DNA of 64,000 nucleotides from the NCBI RefSeq assembly GCF_014636935.1, contig NZ_BMES01000003.1:1-64000 (forward strand), given 5' to 3'. Positions within the stretch are counted from its first letter, which is position 1. Every line of letters starts with the position of its first letter. The stretch is from Alsobacter metallidurans (lineage in GTDB: Bacteria > Pseudomonadota > Alphaproteobacteria > Rhizobiales > Beijerinckiaceae). The notes under the pieces were generated by a model. The model saw only the letters and a program-made list of their open reading frames with translations. It was not told the DNA's origin and ran no database searches. The translations under genes were made by a program, and so were the position numbers. Below are positions 23,640 to 36,135 of the stretch, piece after piece.

Positions 23640-24563
23640 TCAGCGCGACTTCTTGTAGAGCTTCTGGGCGATCTCAAACATTTCCTCGGGCGCGTAGTCG
23701 GGCGTGAAGGCCGACGGAACGCCCGTCAGTTGGTGGATCTTGCCGCCTTCAGGCATGCCTTCCACGACTTCCAATTCGCCTGGCGGGTCGTTCGGGAGCG
23801 CGACTTCGCCGTTGCCCCAGATGCCCGACATCTCTTTGTAGTCGCCGGGGCTGAAGCTGTAGAGGCGGCGGTGCGAGCCTTCCTGCAGGTATTTTTGACA
23901 CTCGGGAATGTTGCCGAGCGGGATGTTGGGCGTCGGGAGCATCTTCTCGATCTCGACGCCGGTGATCTTCTTCAGAGCCAACGCATAGGCGTGGGCGTGA
24001 ACAGAACCACGAACAAGGAGGTAGCCGCAGACCTCGCGGCCGGTCGGGTCGGTCAGGGTCTCGTAGACGCGGAGCTTGTGCAGGCGCGCGCCGCATTCGA
24101 GGTGAAAGTTGTGCAGCAGGTCCAGCACCACATTGCCCGTCGTGGTGATGAAGTCGTTGTTCCAGGATTGGCCATTGCTGTTGACCGGCGTGACCCCGCC
24201 GCCATTCGACAGAAAGGCGGCCGCGAGGCGGATGTCCTTCATGTCCTCGAACGGCGCGCCCGAGATGTCGCCCCCGTCCTGCTCGTCGCCGTCGTTGTCG
24301 GGACCATTGTTCAGCATGGCGACGCCATTGCTGACGAGTTCGACATGGCCGAGCTCCTCGGCCGTGATCGCGGCGACGAGGCTGTAGAACGGCCGCAGCT
24401 TGGCCTTGCTGCGAAAATTGAAGCTCTGGAACATGTAGTTCCCGAGCGTGCTCATCTCGCCGTACTTTCCGCCCAGCAGTTCCTGTAGCGCGGCGGCGGC
24501 GTTGGGATCCTTGCGCTTGGGCGCCGGCAGTTCGGCTTGCAGCTTGTCGACTCGCATGAACAT
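23640..24563 (-). CDS. Manganese-containing (non-haem) catalase
   Basis: The 307-residue protein has a ferritin-like four-helix bundle with dimanganese ligands: E36 in GGKYGEMSTL, and E69/E70 with H73 in AAITAEELGHVELVSNG. A second set is expected in LLHNFHLECGAR and beyond. It breaks hydrogen peroxide into water and oxygen in the cytoplasm. The ATG at 24563 has AGGAG seven bases upstream on the minus strand, so the longer frame to 24590 is unlikely. It is a single gene between a repeat and the secA terminator. Such catalases are usually stress-induced; no operator is recognised. Confidence 0.9.
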   Translation of the reverse strand: MFMRVDKLQAELPAPKRKDPNAAAALQELLGGKYGEMSTLGNYMFQSFNFRSKAKLRPFYSLVAAITAEELGHVELVSNGVAMLNNGPDNDGDEQDGGDISGAPFEDMKDIRLAAAFLSNGGGVTPVNSNGQSWNNDFITTTGNVVLDLLHNFHLECGARLHKLRVYETLTDPTGREVCGYLLVRGSVHAHAYALALKKITGVEIEKMLPTPNIPLGNIPECQKYLQEGSHRRLYSFSPGDYKEMSGIWGNGEVALPNDPPGELEVVEGMPEGGKIHQLTGVPSAFTPDYAPEEMFEIAQKLYKKSR

Positions 24564-24733
24564 GGGTGCGCTCCTGGCTGCCATACTCAAGCAGTCGCAC
24601 AGGTGCGATCAGCAACGAGCTGGCGAATAATGGTGGAGATCAGGGTGTTCCAGCGTGGCCGCCAGACCTGACCCAACCGAACATCCGCTGGCAGGTTCCG
24701 AATTCTTCCCAGAGCGCAAAGACGTAGACGGTT

Positions 24734-24762
24734 GCGCACCCCCGCGGTGGCGGGGGTTGCGC
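24734..24762 (-). terminator. Hairpin terminator after secA
   Basis: On the minus strand GCGCAACCCCCGC pairs with GCGGGGGTGCGC (one bulged A, 4-nt loop), starting two bases after the secA stop. It lacks a clear U tract. The remainder of 24564-24733, in front of the catalase, shows no further gene. Confidence 0.6.
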
Positions 24763-24763
24763 T

Positions 24764-27571
<2,808 letters not shown>

Positions 27572-27899
27572 CGAGAACCCTTCTCACGTCGAAAGGCGGC
27601 GCGGCAGGCCGAGGCCAGGCGCCGTAGAGGTTTTGTCGGAGGGGCTTATAGCGCCATCCGCGTCGGGACGCACGGCTGTTGTGGGCCTTGCGCGAGAGGA
27701 ACCGCGACCCTGCCCACCCGGGGGCGTTCGCCCAAACGGGGCCGCGCCCTCGTCAAGATGGTGTCACGATCGGCTTTTTCAAAGGGAGGGCTGCACTGCG
27801 CGCCAAAGACGTCTTGCGCGCGGATGCGCGTTGCTCCACTTGTTCGCGCGACACCGCGCTTAGCCCTTGCGCTCCCGGGCGCCGACACGGATCTCGAGA
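27572..27899. other. Divergent secA / foldase intergenic region
   Basis: This 328-nt region separates the starts of secA and the foldase gene. No coding frame with family features is seen. On the minus strand CTATAA (27645-27650, plus-strand TTATAG) is a candidate secA -10, but no good -35 is found 17 nt upstream. I see no riboswitch and no SecM-like arrest peptide frame. Confidence 0.4.
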
Positions 27900-28802
27900 A
27901 TGACCATCGCTCACGCGTCCAACCTCCGTCCCGCCGCCATTCTGGCGGCCGCCGCCCTGGCGCTCGGCCTCTCTTTCGGCGCGGCCTCGGCCCAGACGGC
28001 CGCGGCCGGCGACAAGGTCGTCGCCACTGTGGACGGCATGAAGATCACCGAAAAGGACCTCGACCTCGCGGCCGACGATCTCGGCGCCAACATGCCGCAG
28101 ATGCCGGAGCCGGCGAAGCGCGACTACCTGGTGGGCTACCTCGCCGACCTGAAACTCGGCTCGCGCGCCGCCGCCACCGCCAAGGTGGACGCCAGCCCGG
28201 ACTTCGCGGCACGCGCCGCCTACCAGCGCGACAAGCTGCTGCTGGACGAGTATCTCAGCCAGGAAGCCAAGAAGGCCGTCACGGACGAGAAGATGAAGGC
28301 GCTCTACGCCGACACCGTGAAGGACCTGAAGCCCGAGGAAGAGGTGCACGCCCGCCACATCCTGGTGGAGCAGGAAGCCGACGCGAAGGCCGCGGCCGAG
28401 CGGGTGAAAAAGGGCGAGGACTTCGCTAAGGTGGCGGCCGAGCTCTCCAAGGATCCCGGTTCGGGCAAGGAGGGCGGCGACCTCGGCTGGTTCTCCAAGG
28501 AGCGCATGGTGCCGGAATTCGCCGACGCGGCGTTCAAGCTGCAGCCTGGTCAGGTCTCCGAGCCGGTGAAGAGCCAGTTCGGCTGGCACGTCATCAAGCT
28601 CGAGGAGAAGCGGACGAAGCCCGTGCCTCCCTACGACGAGGTCAAGGAGCAGATCAGCCAGTACCTGACCCGCAAGGCCCAGACCGACGTCGTGCTGGCG
28701 CTGCGCTCCAAGGGCAAGGTCGAGCGGCTGGACAAGCCGGCCGACGCCGGCGCCGCGGCGGCGGCGGGCGCCACTCCGGCGGCCGAGCCCAAGAAGCCCT
28801 GA
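27900..28802 (+). CDS. Periplasmic parvulin-type peptidylprolyl isomerase (PrsA/SurA-like)
   Basis: A signal peptide (about residues 1-30, ending ASAQ) precedes an N-terminal chaperone helix region and a rotamase domain at about residues 130-235. The parvulin motifs are [30 protein letters not shown] and [14 protein letters not shown]. It should catalyse prolyl isomerisation and help fold exported proteins. The 300-residue length matches the single-domain PrsA-like class of Hyphomicrobiales, not E. coli SurA. The C terminus is Ala-rich and disordered. The ATG at 27900 is preferred as the beginning of a normal signal peptide. A canonical terminator follows. Confidence 0.9.
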   Translation: MTIAHASNLRPAAILAAAALALGLSFGAASAQTAAAGDKVVATVDGMKITEKDLDLAADDLGANMPQMPEPAKRDYLVGYLADLKLGSRAAATAKVDASPDFAARAAYQRDKLLLDEYLSQEAKKAVTDEKMKALYADTVKDLKPEEEVHARHILVEQEADAKAAAERVKKGEDFAKVAAELSKDPGSGKEGGDLGWFSKERMVPEFADAAFKLQPGQVSEPVKSQFGWHVIKLEEKRTKPVPPYDEVKEQISQYLTRKAQTDVVLALRSKGKVERLDKPADAGAAAAAGATPAAEPKKP

Positions 28803-28818
28803 TCCACAGGTCATCCAC

Positions 28819-28849
28819 AGCCGGGGGCGGTTTTCTCCCCCGGCTTTTT
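28819..28849 (+). terminator. Intrinsic terminator after the foldase gene
   Basis: AGCCGGGGG (28819-28827) pairs perfectly with CCCCCGGCT (28837-28845) around a 9-nt loop, and is followed by a run of T residues. It starts 17 bases after the stop codon. Confidence 0.85.
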
Positions 28850-28921
28850 CTTGTCCTTTCCACAGCCGCAGGCCGATCCGGCCGAAGCTCTCCCGTCTCG
28901 ATCGAACCGTCGAGGATCGCC

Positions 28922-30163
28922 ATGGCGACCGCCGTTTCCCCGCTCGCGCCCGCCTCGTTTCCAGACTTGCCGCCCATCGCGGGCGTAAGCTTCGCGACCG
29001 CCGCGGCCGGCATCCGCTACAAGGGGCGCACGGACGTGCTGCTGCTGCGGCTCGCCGAAGGAACCACTGCGGCCGGCGTGTTCACGCGTTCCCGCTGCCC
29101 CTCGGCCCCGGTGGATTGGTGCCGCAAGGCGCTGCCGGGCGGAACCGCGCGCGGGCTGGTGGTGAATTCCGGCAACGCCAACGCGTTCACGGGCAAGACC
29201 GGCGCCGACGCGGTGCGGCTCACGGCCGACATCGCCGCCAAGGCCCTGGGCTGCCGGCCGGGCGAGATCTTCCTGGCCTCGACGGGCGTGATCGGCGAGC
29301 CGCTGGACGCCACGAAGTTCGAGGGCGTGCTGGCGGACTGCGCCAAGCGCGCCTCCGAGGGGCCGTGGATTGAGCCCGCCAAGGCGATCATGACCACCGA
29401 CACCTACCCGAAGGGAGCCACCGCCAAGGCGACCATCGGGGGCGTCCAGGTGACCATCAACGGTATCGCCAAGGGGGCCGGCATGATCGCGCCCGACATG
29501 GCGACCATGCTGTCCTTCGTGTTCACGGATGCGCCGATCGCCGCCGAGGCGCTGCAGGCCATGCTGTCGCGCTCCGTAAAGGGGTCGTTCAACGCCATTA
29601 CGGTGGACAGCGACACCTCCACGTCCGACACCCTGATGCTGTTTGCCACGGGCGCGGCCGAGGCGCGGGGCTGCCCGCGCATCACGGAGGCTTCGGACCG
29701 CCGGCTCGCCGGCTTCCGCAAGGCGCTGGACGCCGTGCTGCTGGATCTAGCCCACCAGGTGGTGAAGGACGGCGAGGGCGCCCGCCACTTCATTGGCGTG
29801 ACCGTGGAGGGCGCGGTGAGCGCGACCTCGGCAAAGCGCATCGCCAAGTCTATCGCGGACTCGCCGCTGGTGAAAACCGCCATCGCGGGCCAGGACGCCA
29901 ACTGGGGCCGCGTCGTGATGGCGGTCGGCAAGGCGGGAGAACCCGCCGACCGGGACAGGCTGGCGATCTCTTTCGGCCCGCACCGCGTCGCCGTGAAGGG
30001 CGCGCGGGACGGGAGCTACGACGAGAAGACCGTCTCCGACTACATGAAAGGGCAGGACATCGACATTCGGGTCGATCTCGGCCTTGGCAACGGCAAGGCG
30101 ACCGTGTGGACGTGTGATCTCACCAAGGAATACGTGGAGATCAACGGGGATTACCGGAGCTGA
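28922..30163 (+). CDS. argJ: Bifunctional glutamate N-acetyltransferase / ornithine acetyltransferase
   Basis: ArgJ recycles the acetyl group from N-acetylornithine to glutamate and can also make N-acetylglutamate from acetyl-CoA. The 413-residue precursor cleaves itself: the conserved [10 protein letters not shown] places the cut between A194 and T195, and T195 becomes the N-terminal nucleophile of the beta chain. [12 protein letters not shown] and [10 protein letters not shown] are further family blocks. The last residues [11 protein letters not shown] are the typical ArgJ ending. argH is 16 kb away and not in the same operon. A terminator hairpin follows about 70 bases later. Confidence 0.95.
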   Translation: MATAVSPLAPASFPDLPPIAGVSFATAAAGIRYKGRTDVLLLRLAEGTTAAGVFTRSRCPSAPVDWCRKALPGGTARGLVVNSGNANAFTGKTGADAVRLTADIAAKALGCRPGEIFLASTGVIGEPLDATKFEGVLADCAKRASEGPWIEPAKAIMTTDTYPKGATAKATIGGVQVTINGIAKGAGMIAPDMATMLSFVFTDAPIAAEALQAMLSRSVKGSFNAITVDSDTSTSDTLMLFATGAAEARGCPRITEASDRRLAGFRKALDAVLLDLAHQVVKDGEGARHFIGVTVEGAVSATSAKRIAKSIADSPLVKTAIAGQDANWGRVVMAVGKAGEPADRDRLAISFGPHRVAVKGARDGSYDEKTVSDYMKGQDIDIRVDLGLGNGKATVWTCDLTKEYVEINGDYRS

Positions 30164-30230
30164 CCAAAAACTTGCGTGCGGCAGGTTGCGCGCGCGGCGG
30201 TCGGTTTCCGGGTTCCGGGAGGGCTTCTAA

Positions 30231-30259
30231 GCTCCGGTCTTTCAGGCCGGAGCATTTTT
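30231..30259 (+). terminator. Intrinsic terminator after argJ, overlapping the next gene's ribosome site
   Basis: GCTCCGG (30231-30237) pairs with CCGGAGC (30247-30253) around a 9-nt loop, followed by ATTTTT. The GGAG in the right arm is also the only plausible Shine-Dalgarno sequence for the ATG at 30261. Confidence 0.7.
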
Positions 30260-30260
30260 C

Positions 30261-30779
30261 ATGATCGGTTGGCGAGCGGGCGTTTGCGCCCTTGCGATGG
30301 CGGGCCTCACGGCCTGCGTGCAGCAGCAGAAGATCGAGACCTCGTTCGACGACGCCATGGCGGCGCACGCCAAGGCGCAGCTCGAAACCGGCGAGGCGAC
30401 CATCAAGGGCAGCGCCTTTCTGCGCAAACCCTCGGGCAACTTCGCCACGGCGGGCGGCGAGTGGGTGTACCTGATCCCGGCGACGCCCTACGCGGAGGAG
30501 CGGTTCAGGAAGCTGTTCTCGGACGGCCGCTACAACAGCGCCGTATTCGGCAACGGCGTCGCTCCCGCGGACCCGCGCTACAGCGATGCAATGCGCAAGC
30601 TGAAGGCGCACAAGGACGGCTCGTTCCGGTTCGAGAACGTGAAGCCAGGGCGCTACTTCGTCTCGACAACGCTCACCTGGCTGCCGAAGGACGAGTACCT
30701 CCCCCACGGCGGCGCCATCTTCGACGAAGTCACCGTGAAAGGCGACGAGACCGCCGAGGTTATCTTGTCGGGCAAATAG
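30261..30779 (+). CDS. Small lipoprotein with a carboxypeptidase-regulatory-like beta domain
   Basis: This 172-residue protein has a short signal peptide with lipobox LTAC (lipid cysteine C19). The mature part begins helical, then shows TIKGSAFLRKPSGNFATAGGEWVYLIPATPYAEERF and, later, DGSFRFENVKPGRYFVSTTLTW. The latter is the transthyretin-like/carboxypeptidase regulatory pattern seen in many secreted proteins. I do not recognise a named family and assign no function. The start codon abuts the argJ terminator and no separate ribosome site exists. It converges with the chemoreceptor gene, 26 bases apart. Confidence 0.75.
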   Translation: MIGWRAGVCALAMAGLTACVQQQKIETSFDDAMAAHAKAQLETGEATIKGSAFLRKPSGNFATAGGEWVYLIPATPYAEERFRKLFSDGRYNSAVFGNGVAPADPRYSDAMRKLKAHKDGSFRFENVKPGRYFVSTTLTWLPKDEYLPHGGAIFDEVTVKGDETAEVILSGK

Positions 30780-30805
30780 CCGTTCCGAATTCCCCTGAAT
30801 GGCGA

Positions 30806-33316
30806 TCAGGCCGCGCGGCGGCGGCCGCCGCTGGGACGCTCGGCCTCGATGCGGAAGCCAGAGACGAGGTGTTCCAGGTCCTGGATCTGCGTCGTCAGCG
30901 AGGCCGCCGAAGCGGCGCTTTCTTCCGCCAAGGCGGCGTTCTGCTGGGTCGCGGAGTCGAGCGTCGAGATCGCAGAAGCGATTTCGTCGATGCCGGTGGC
31001 CTGCTCGGCCGTCGAGGACGAAATCTCCGCGATGGTGTCGGCGACCTCGCGCGACGCCAAGACGATCTGCTCCAGCGCGTCGCCGGCGGACTTCACGAGC
31101 TTCACACCGGTCACCACCTCGTTGGTGGAGGACGTGATCAGCCCGGTGATGTCCTTGGCGGCCTCGGACGAGCGCTGCGCCAGGGTGCGGACCTCGGACG
31201 CCACGACCGCAAAGCCCTTGCCGGCCTCGCCGGCCCGGGCGGCTTCCACGGCGGCGTTCAGCGCCAGCAGGTTGGTCTGGAACGCGATGTCGTCGATCAC
31301 CGACGTGATGTCGGCGATCCGGCGCGAGGACTCCTCGATCCGCGAAATGGCCGAAACCGCCTGAACCACGATCGCGCCGCCATCGGACGCGCTCTGCTTG
31401 GCCTTCTCGGCCATGGTTGCGGCCAGTCGCGCGGACTGGGCGCTCGCCTTGACGGAGGCGGCCAGCTCCTCGGTGGTGGCGGCGTTTTCCTCCAGGCTTG
31501 CGGCCTGGTCCTCGGTGCGTTGTGCGAGATCAGTGGAGCCCATCTGGATCTCGGTCGCCGCTGTGGCGACCTCCGCGGCGGTGCGCTGGATGGTGCCCAG
31601 CGTCTCGGCCAGGCGCTCGATCGTGTGGTTGATCGATTCCTGCAGGCGCCCAAACACGCCGTCATATTGATTGGCGACCGGGCGCGTGAGGTCGCCGGCC
31701 GCGAGGGCCGTCAGCGACGCCGCAAAATCCGTCGTGGCGTTCTCGACCAGGTCCGCAAAGGCGTTCAGCCCCAGCGCGATTTCGCGCGCCGTGCTTTTCT
31801 TGCCCTCCAGGGCGACGCGGCGCGAGAAGTCGCCGTGGCCGGCCGAGCCGACGATCTCGGCAATCTCGCGCTCGGCGGCAAGCTCGGCTGTGATGTCCGT
31901 CCATGCGAGCACGCTGCCGACGCGGCGGCCGTTGGCGTCCTGCACGTTGCTCATGTCGACGTCGATCACGTGACCGCCGACCTCGTAACGCACGCGCCGC
32001 CGGCGCCCGTCGTCCGAGATGAGTTCGCGCTTCAGATTTGCGTTCGCGCCGTAGTAATCGATGTGCTCGCCATACATGGCGTTCACCGAAAAGTTCTCCT
32101 TGGCGGCGCGGAAGTAGGGCTCCAGCTCCATGAACAGCTGCGTCAGGCCGTTGCTGAGGAACATGATTCGGTCGTCGGAATCCGTGATCATCAGCATCAT
32201 GCCGGAGCCGTTGATGCCGGCCGTGGTCAGCGCCTGCTCACCGCTCATGCCCTGCAGCTTGCGCAACGCGCGGGCGATCTCGCCGAATTCGTTGTTGAGG
32301 TCCGCGTGTGGAACGGCGGATAGAAAGTCGCCCGCCTGGAAGCGCCCGATTGCGCCCAGAACGCCCGTGAGCGGCTTGCGGATCGAGCCGATCACCAGCA
32401 CGAGCACCAAAGCGGCGAGCGCCAGAGCGGCGCCGACGATCGCCATTTTCTGCCAGCGGTCCGCCGCGAATCCGTCGATGCGGGCCTGCAGCAGGCGCAC
32501 GAGTTCGGACTCCGATCGCGTCCACAAGCCCCGCGTGGCGTTGGTCACGGATGTCAGCGCCCGCTCGAGATCCGCGGCGGGCGCGCGTTCGGCGGATTCA
32601 GCCTTCAGCAACGTCGTGTCGATCAGCGTGTCCGCGTCCGCTGTCGCCTGTTCGAACGTCGCCGTGGATGCTTTAAGGGCAGTGCGGACGGTTCCATCCG
32701 GATTGCCGTCCTGGGCGGCGGACAGGGATGACACAGCGGCCGCGCGGGCTGCCTGATAACGGGTGGCGGCTGCCACGAGGGCGCGCAGCGCCTTGCCGTT
32801 CGGCTTGGCTCCGGCGGCGCCGTAGGGCTTCAGCGCGTCCTTGAGAACGAAGATGGAGGTCGCCAATTCGGGCAGGCGCACCGTGCTGGCGTCCATCAGG
32901 TAGTAGGAATCGAGATCGGGATCGAGCGTCAGGTTGGAGCCGTCCGCCACCTTGGAGATGGCGGTCCGGCCAGCTTCAGCCACCTCGATGGCGGACTGGC
33001 CGGCCTTTCCGGCCGCAGCCGCGAAGGCGTCCACGGCTTCCTTGCTCTTGAACGCCTCGTCGGCCGAGGCTGGCCGGCGCCGCAGCTCCGTGCTGCGCGA
33101 GGCCTGGTCGCTTTCGGCATCGACGAGCATGGGCCAAAGCGTCTCGATGTAACGCGATCCGTCCAGCTCGAGCTGCGCGAAGGCGATATCCTTGCCGATC
33201 TGGTTCAAATAAAGCTTCGTCATGAGCGCGAACGGCGCCGCCAAGATCATGATGATCAGAATGATCTTGTTGCCGACCGTAACCTTGGTCCGGCGCAGGA
33301 GCGCGAGCGGGTTCAT
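30806..33316 (-). CDS. Methyl-accepting chemotaxis protein with periplasmic, PAS-like and HAMP domains
   Basis: The 836-residue receptor has a first membrane helix near residues 16-33, a long helical periplasmic sensor, a second helix ([19 protein letters not shown]), a HAMP domain, a PAS-like segment ([19 protein letters not shown]), a second HAMP-like stretch, and the signalling domain. The signalling hairpin tip [41 protein letters not shown] is fully conserved, so it should couple to CheA/CheW. I start at ATG 33316 with AAGGA eight bases upstream; ATG 33334 or 33367 are possible. An FNR/FixK-like box lies upstream. The ligand is unknown. Confidence 0.92.
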   Translation of the reverse strand: MNPLALLRRTKVTVGNKIILIIMILAAPFALMTKLYLNQIGKDIAFAQLELDGSRYIETLWPMLVDAESDQASRSTELRRRPASADEAFKSKEAVDAFAAAAGKAGQSAIEVAEAGRTAISKVADGSNLTLDPDLDSYYLMDASTVRLPELATSIFVLKDALKPYGAAGAKPNGKALRALVAAATRYQAARAAAVSSLSAAQDGNPDGTVRTALKASTATFEQATADADTLIDTTLLKAESAERAPAADLERALTSVTNATRGLWTRSESELVRLLQARIDGFAADRWQKMAIVGAALALAALVLVLVIGSIRKPLTGVLGAIGRFQAGDFLSAVPHADLNNEFGEIARALRKLQGMSGEQALTTAGINGSGMMLMITDSDDRIMFLSNGLTQLFMELEPYFRAAKENFSVNAMYGEHIDYYGANANLKRELISDDGRRRRVRYEVGGHVIDVDMSNVQDANGRRVGSVLAWTDITAELAAEREIAEIVGSAGHGDFSRRVALEGKKSTAREIALGLNAFADLVENATTDFAASLTALAAGDLTRPVANQYDGVFGRLQESINHTIERLAETLGTIQRTAAEVATAATEIQMGSTDLAQRTEDQAASLEENAATTEELAASVKASAQSARLAATMAEKAKQSASDGGAIVVQAVSAISRIEESSRRIADITSVIDDIAFQTNLLALNAAVEAARAGEAGKGFAVVASEVRTLAQRSSEAAKDITGLITSSTNEVVTGVKLVKSAGDALEQIVLASREVADTIAEISSSTAEQATGIDEIASAISTLDSATQQNAALAEESAASAASLTTQIQDLEHLVSGFRIEAERPSGGRRRAA

Positions 33317-33385
33317 TGAGCCGATCCTTGTCATACATGGCGCGTGACCCCGGTCGTGCTTAAGCAACGAACCGCCGCGCCAGGA

Positions 33386-33399
33386 GTGATATAGATCAA
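33386..33399 (-). promoter_or_regulatory. FNR/FixK-like binding site before the chemoreceptor
   Basis: The minus strand reads TTGAT-CTAT-ATCAC, nine of ten conserved positions of the FNR/FixK consensus TTGAT-N4-ATCAA. Its centre is about 76 bp upstream of the receptor start codon, a workable distance for activation. Orientation toward zapE (170 bp away) is less likely. Confidence 0.5.
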
Positions 33400-33565
33400 G
33401 CCGAGGACCTTAAATTTCAGATAATACCCCCGGTTGTTTCGACGTCTTTCACACTTTTTCGTTCAAATTCGTCATGTGCCTGAAGGCGCTCTCCCGTGCG
33501 ACGTTGCTCCAGGGCCGCTCTGGGGCTAAACGCTGCCGTCCCGTCCCGCCAGGAGCCTCCCACTT

Positions 33566-34741
33566 TTGTCCGCGACCCTCGCAGAGCGCTACGCGGCCCT
33601 GCTGTCCTCCGGCGTGATCGAGGCGGACGGGGCCCAGAAGGCCGTCGTCGCCAAACTCGATCGCCTCGCGGCCGCGTTGGCGGAGCGTCACCTGGCTCGC
33701 AAGAGCAGCGCGCTGGGCTGGCTCTTCGGCAAGGCGAGTTCGGCCGAGCCGCTGCGCGGCCTCTATGTCTGGGGCTCGGTCGGGCGCGGCAAGACCATGC
33801 TGATGGATCTCTTCTACGAGGTCGCTCCCGTGCGGGCCAAGCGCCGGGCGCATTTCCTGTCCTTCATGGCGGACGTGCATGAACGCATCCACGCGTTTCG
33901 CCAGCGCGTGAAGCGAGGCGAAGTGAAGGACGGCGACCCGATCCCGCCCGTGGCCGCCTCCATCGCAGCCGAGGCCTCGCTGCTGTGCTTCGACGAATTC
34001 ACGGTCACAGACATCGCCGACGCGATGATCCTCGGCCGGCTGTTCACGGCGCTGTTTGCCGAGGGCGTCACCGTGGTGGCGACCTCCAACGTGGAGCCGG
34101 ACCGGCTCTACGAAGGCGGCCTGAACAGGGCCCTGTTCCTGCCCTTCATCGGGCTCCTGCAGGAGCGGATGGAGGTCGTGCGGCTGGACGCCCGGACGGA
34201 CTACCGGCTCGAAAAGCTCGCCGGCGCCGAGGTCTGGCACGTGCCCGCCGACGACGAGAGCCGGCGTTGGCTGGACCGGACCTTCGCGAGCCTGTCGGGC
34301 GTGCCCAAGGCGGGCGGCATGCGGCTCACCGTGAAAGGGCATCCCCTGGAGGTGCCGGCGGCCGCGCACGGCGTGGCGCGGTTCGGCTTTGAGGATCTCT
34401 GCGCCAAGCCGCTGGGCGGCGCCGATTATCTCGCCATCGCGGAGCGGTTCCACACCGTGCTGATCGACGGCGTGCCCGTGATGGGCATCGAGCAGCGCAA
34501 CGAGGCGAAGCGCTTCATCATGCTGGTCGACGCGCTATACGACAGCTCCGTGAAGCTGGTGGCGAGCGCACAAGCTCCCGCGCAGGAGCTCTACACGGCC
34601 CGGGAGGGCCGCGAAGCCTTCGAGTTCGACCGCACGGTGTCGCGGCTGATCGAGATGCGATCCGAGCAATATCTGGCGGCCCCGCACGGACGCGGCGACC
34701 GCAACGTCAGCGGTAACACGACTGGCCTCGTCGAAACCTGA
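33566..34741 (+). CDS. zapE: Cell division protein ZapE (AFG1-like ATPase)
   Basis: ZapE is a P-loop ATPase that interacts with FtsZ rings in E. coli; its eukaryotic relative AFG1/LACE1 works in mitochondria. The 391-residue protein has Walker A GSVGRGKTML (about 70-79) and Walker B SLLCFDEFTVTDIADAM, plus sensor TSNVEPDRLYEGGLNRALFLPFI. The start is a TTG at 33566 with AGGAG ten bases upstream; no ATG lies near. Only a divergent region separates it from the chemoreceptor. In many alphaproteobacteria zapE precedes mdh and the suc genes, and here mdh follows after two other genes. Confidence 0.92.
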   Translation: MSATLAERYAALLSSGVIEADGAQKAVVAKLDRLAAALAERHLARKSSALGWLFGKASSAEPLRGLYVWGSVGRGKTMLMDLFYEVAPVRAKRRAHFLSFMADVHERIHAFRQRVKRGEVKDGDPIPPVAASIAAEASLLCFDEFTVTDIADAMILGRLFTALFAEGVTVVATSNVEPDRLYEGGLNRALFLPFIGLLQERMEVVRLDARTDYRLEKLAGAEVWHVPADDESRRWLDRTFASLSGVPKAGGMRLTVKGHPLEVPAAAHGVARFGFEDLCAKPLGGADYLAIAERFHTVLIDGVPVMGIEQRNEAKRFIMLVDALYDSSVKLVASAQAPAQELYTAREGREAFEFDRTVSRLIEMRSEQYLAAPHGRGDRNVSGNTTGLVET

Positions 34742-34765
34742 CCGGCCGGGGCGCTCCGAGCGACT

Positions 34766-36055
34766 TCAGCCGGCCGCCCAGGCGGCCAGCATGGCGACCA
34801 CCACGATCGCCATCACGGCAGTGGCCGCCCAGCCGCCTATTTTCAGCGCCGGGCCGGCCGCGCCGTCGCCGAGCGCCTTGCGGCTCGACACGATGCGCAT
34901 CATCACGGCCATCACGGGCACGGCCACGACGCCGTTGATCACCGCCGTCCAGAACAGCATCTTGATGGGATCGAGCGGCGACAGCGCGACCAGGGCGCCG
35001 ATCAACGTCGAGCCTGCCACGATGGCGTAGAAGCCGCGCGCCTCCAGAGGCTTCAATTCCAGCGACGAGCGCCAGCCGAAAGCCTCCGCGACCGCATAGG
35101 CGGCCGAGCCCGCCAGCACCGGCACGGCAAGCAGGCCGGTGCCCAGGATTCCAAGCGCGAACAGCAGAAACGCGAACTCGCCCGCCAGCGGCCGCAGCGC
35201 CTCGGCGGCCTGCGCGGAGGTTTGGATGTCAACGATGCCGCGCTGATGGAGGGTCGCGGCCGTGGTGATCATGATGCAGGCCGCGATCGCGATCGAGAAC
35301 CCCATGCCGAGGGCCGTATCGATGCCGATGCGCCGGAGAACCGGGGCCGTGTGGGCGTGGTAGTCTCGCAAAGCCCGCATGTGCGGCGTCTGCTTCATCT
35401 CCTCGACCTCTTCGGCCGCCTGCCAGAAGAAGACGTACGGGCTGATGGTGGTGCCGAACACCGCCACCACGGTCACGATCGCGTCGGCGTTGAGCGCGAA
35501 CTGCGGGAGCAGGGCTCCCCGAACGACCTCGCCCCACGACAGATGGATGCTCAGCACCGTGCCGACGTAGAAGAACAGCACCATCGTGAGCCCCTTCAGG
35601 AAAGGAGCATAGCGCCGGTAAGGGACCATTACCTCCAGCGCCGCGCAGAACGCGCCGAGCGCCACCGCGTAGAGGGCCGCGTGCCCGCCGGCGACCAGCT
35701 TCAGCGCCGCCCCCATGGCGGCGAGGTCGGCCGCGATGTTGATCGTGTTGGCGGCAAGCACCAGGAGGACGATCCACGCCATCGCCCAGCGTGGAAACAC
35801 CTGGCGCATGTTCGCCACGATGCCAGCCCCGGTCGCGCGCCCGATACGTGCGCTGACCACCTGGATGGCCACCATGAACGGATAGGTGAGCACCACCGTC
35901 CAAAGGAGGCCGTAGCCGAACTGCGCGCCGGCCTGCGAATAGGTCGCGATGCCTGACGGATCGTCGTCCGCCGCGCCGGCCACGAGGCCGGGGCCGAGCA
36001 GCCGCAGAAGCGTGCGGCGGGGACGAGGCAGGCGCGCCTTGGCGTGGATCGACAT
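34766..36055 (-). CDS. NRAMP-related divalent metal transporter with non-canonical metal site
   Basis: The 429-residue protein has about eleven membrane helices and the NRAMP/SLC11 fold order. Canonical NRAMPs carry DPGN in helix 1 and a methionine-containing motif (MPH) in helix 6. Here helix 1 reads DPSG (32-35) and helix 6 reads TTISPY (202-207), so the asparagine and the transition-metal-selecting methionine are both missing. This places it with NRAMP-related proteins thought to move magnesium or other ions rather than manganese or iron. A TetR gene is divergent, 80 bp away. Substrate is inferred only. Confidence 0.85.
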   Translation of the reverse strand: MSIHAKARLPRPRRTLLRLLGPGLVAGAADDDPSGIATYSQAGAQFGYGLLWTVVLTYPFMVAIQVVSARIGRATGAGIVANMRQVFPRWAMAWIVLLVLAANTINIAADLAAMGAALKLVAGGHAALYAVALGAFCAALEVMVPYRRYAPFLKGLTMVLFFYVGTVLSIHLSWGEVVRGALLPQFALNADAIVTVVAVFGTTISPYVFFWQAAEEVEEMKQTPHMRALRDYHAHTAPVLRRIGIDTALGMGFSIAIAACIMITTAATLHQRGIVDIQTSAQAAEALRPLAGEFAFLLFALGILGTGLLAVPVLAGSAAYAVAEAFGWRSSLELKPLEARGFYAIVAGSTLIGALVALSPLDPIKMLFWTAVINGVVAVPVMAVMMRIVSSRKALGDGAAGPALKIGGWAATAVMAIVVVAMLAAWAAG

Positions 36056-36135
36056 TTGACGGCTCCGCTGAAGGCCGGGACGCTAGGCCTTTGCGCCGCG
36101 CCGGGCAATGACGCCGCGACCCCGCCGCGCTATGG

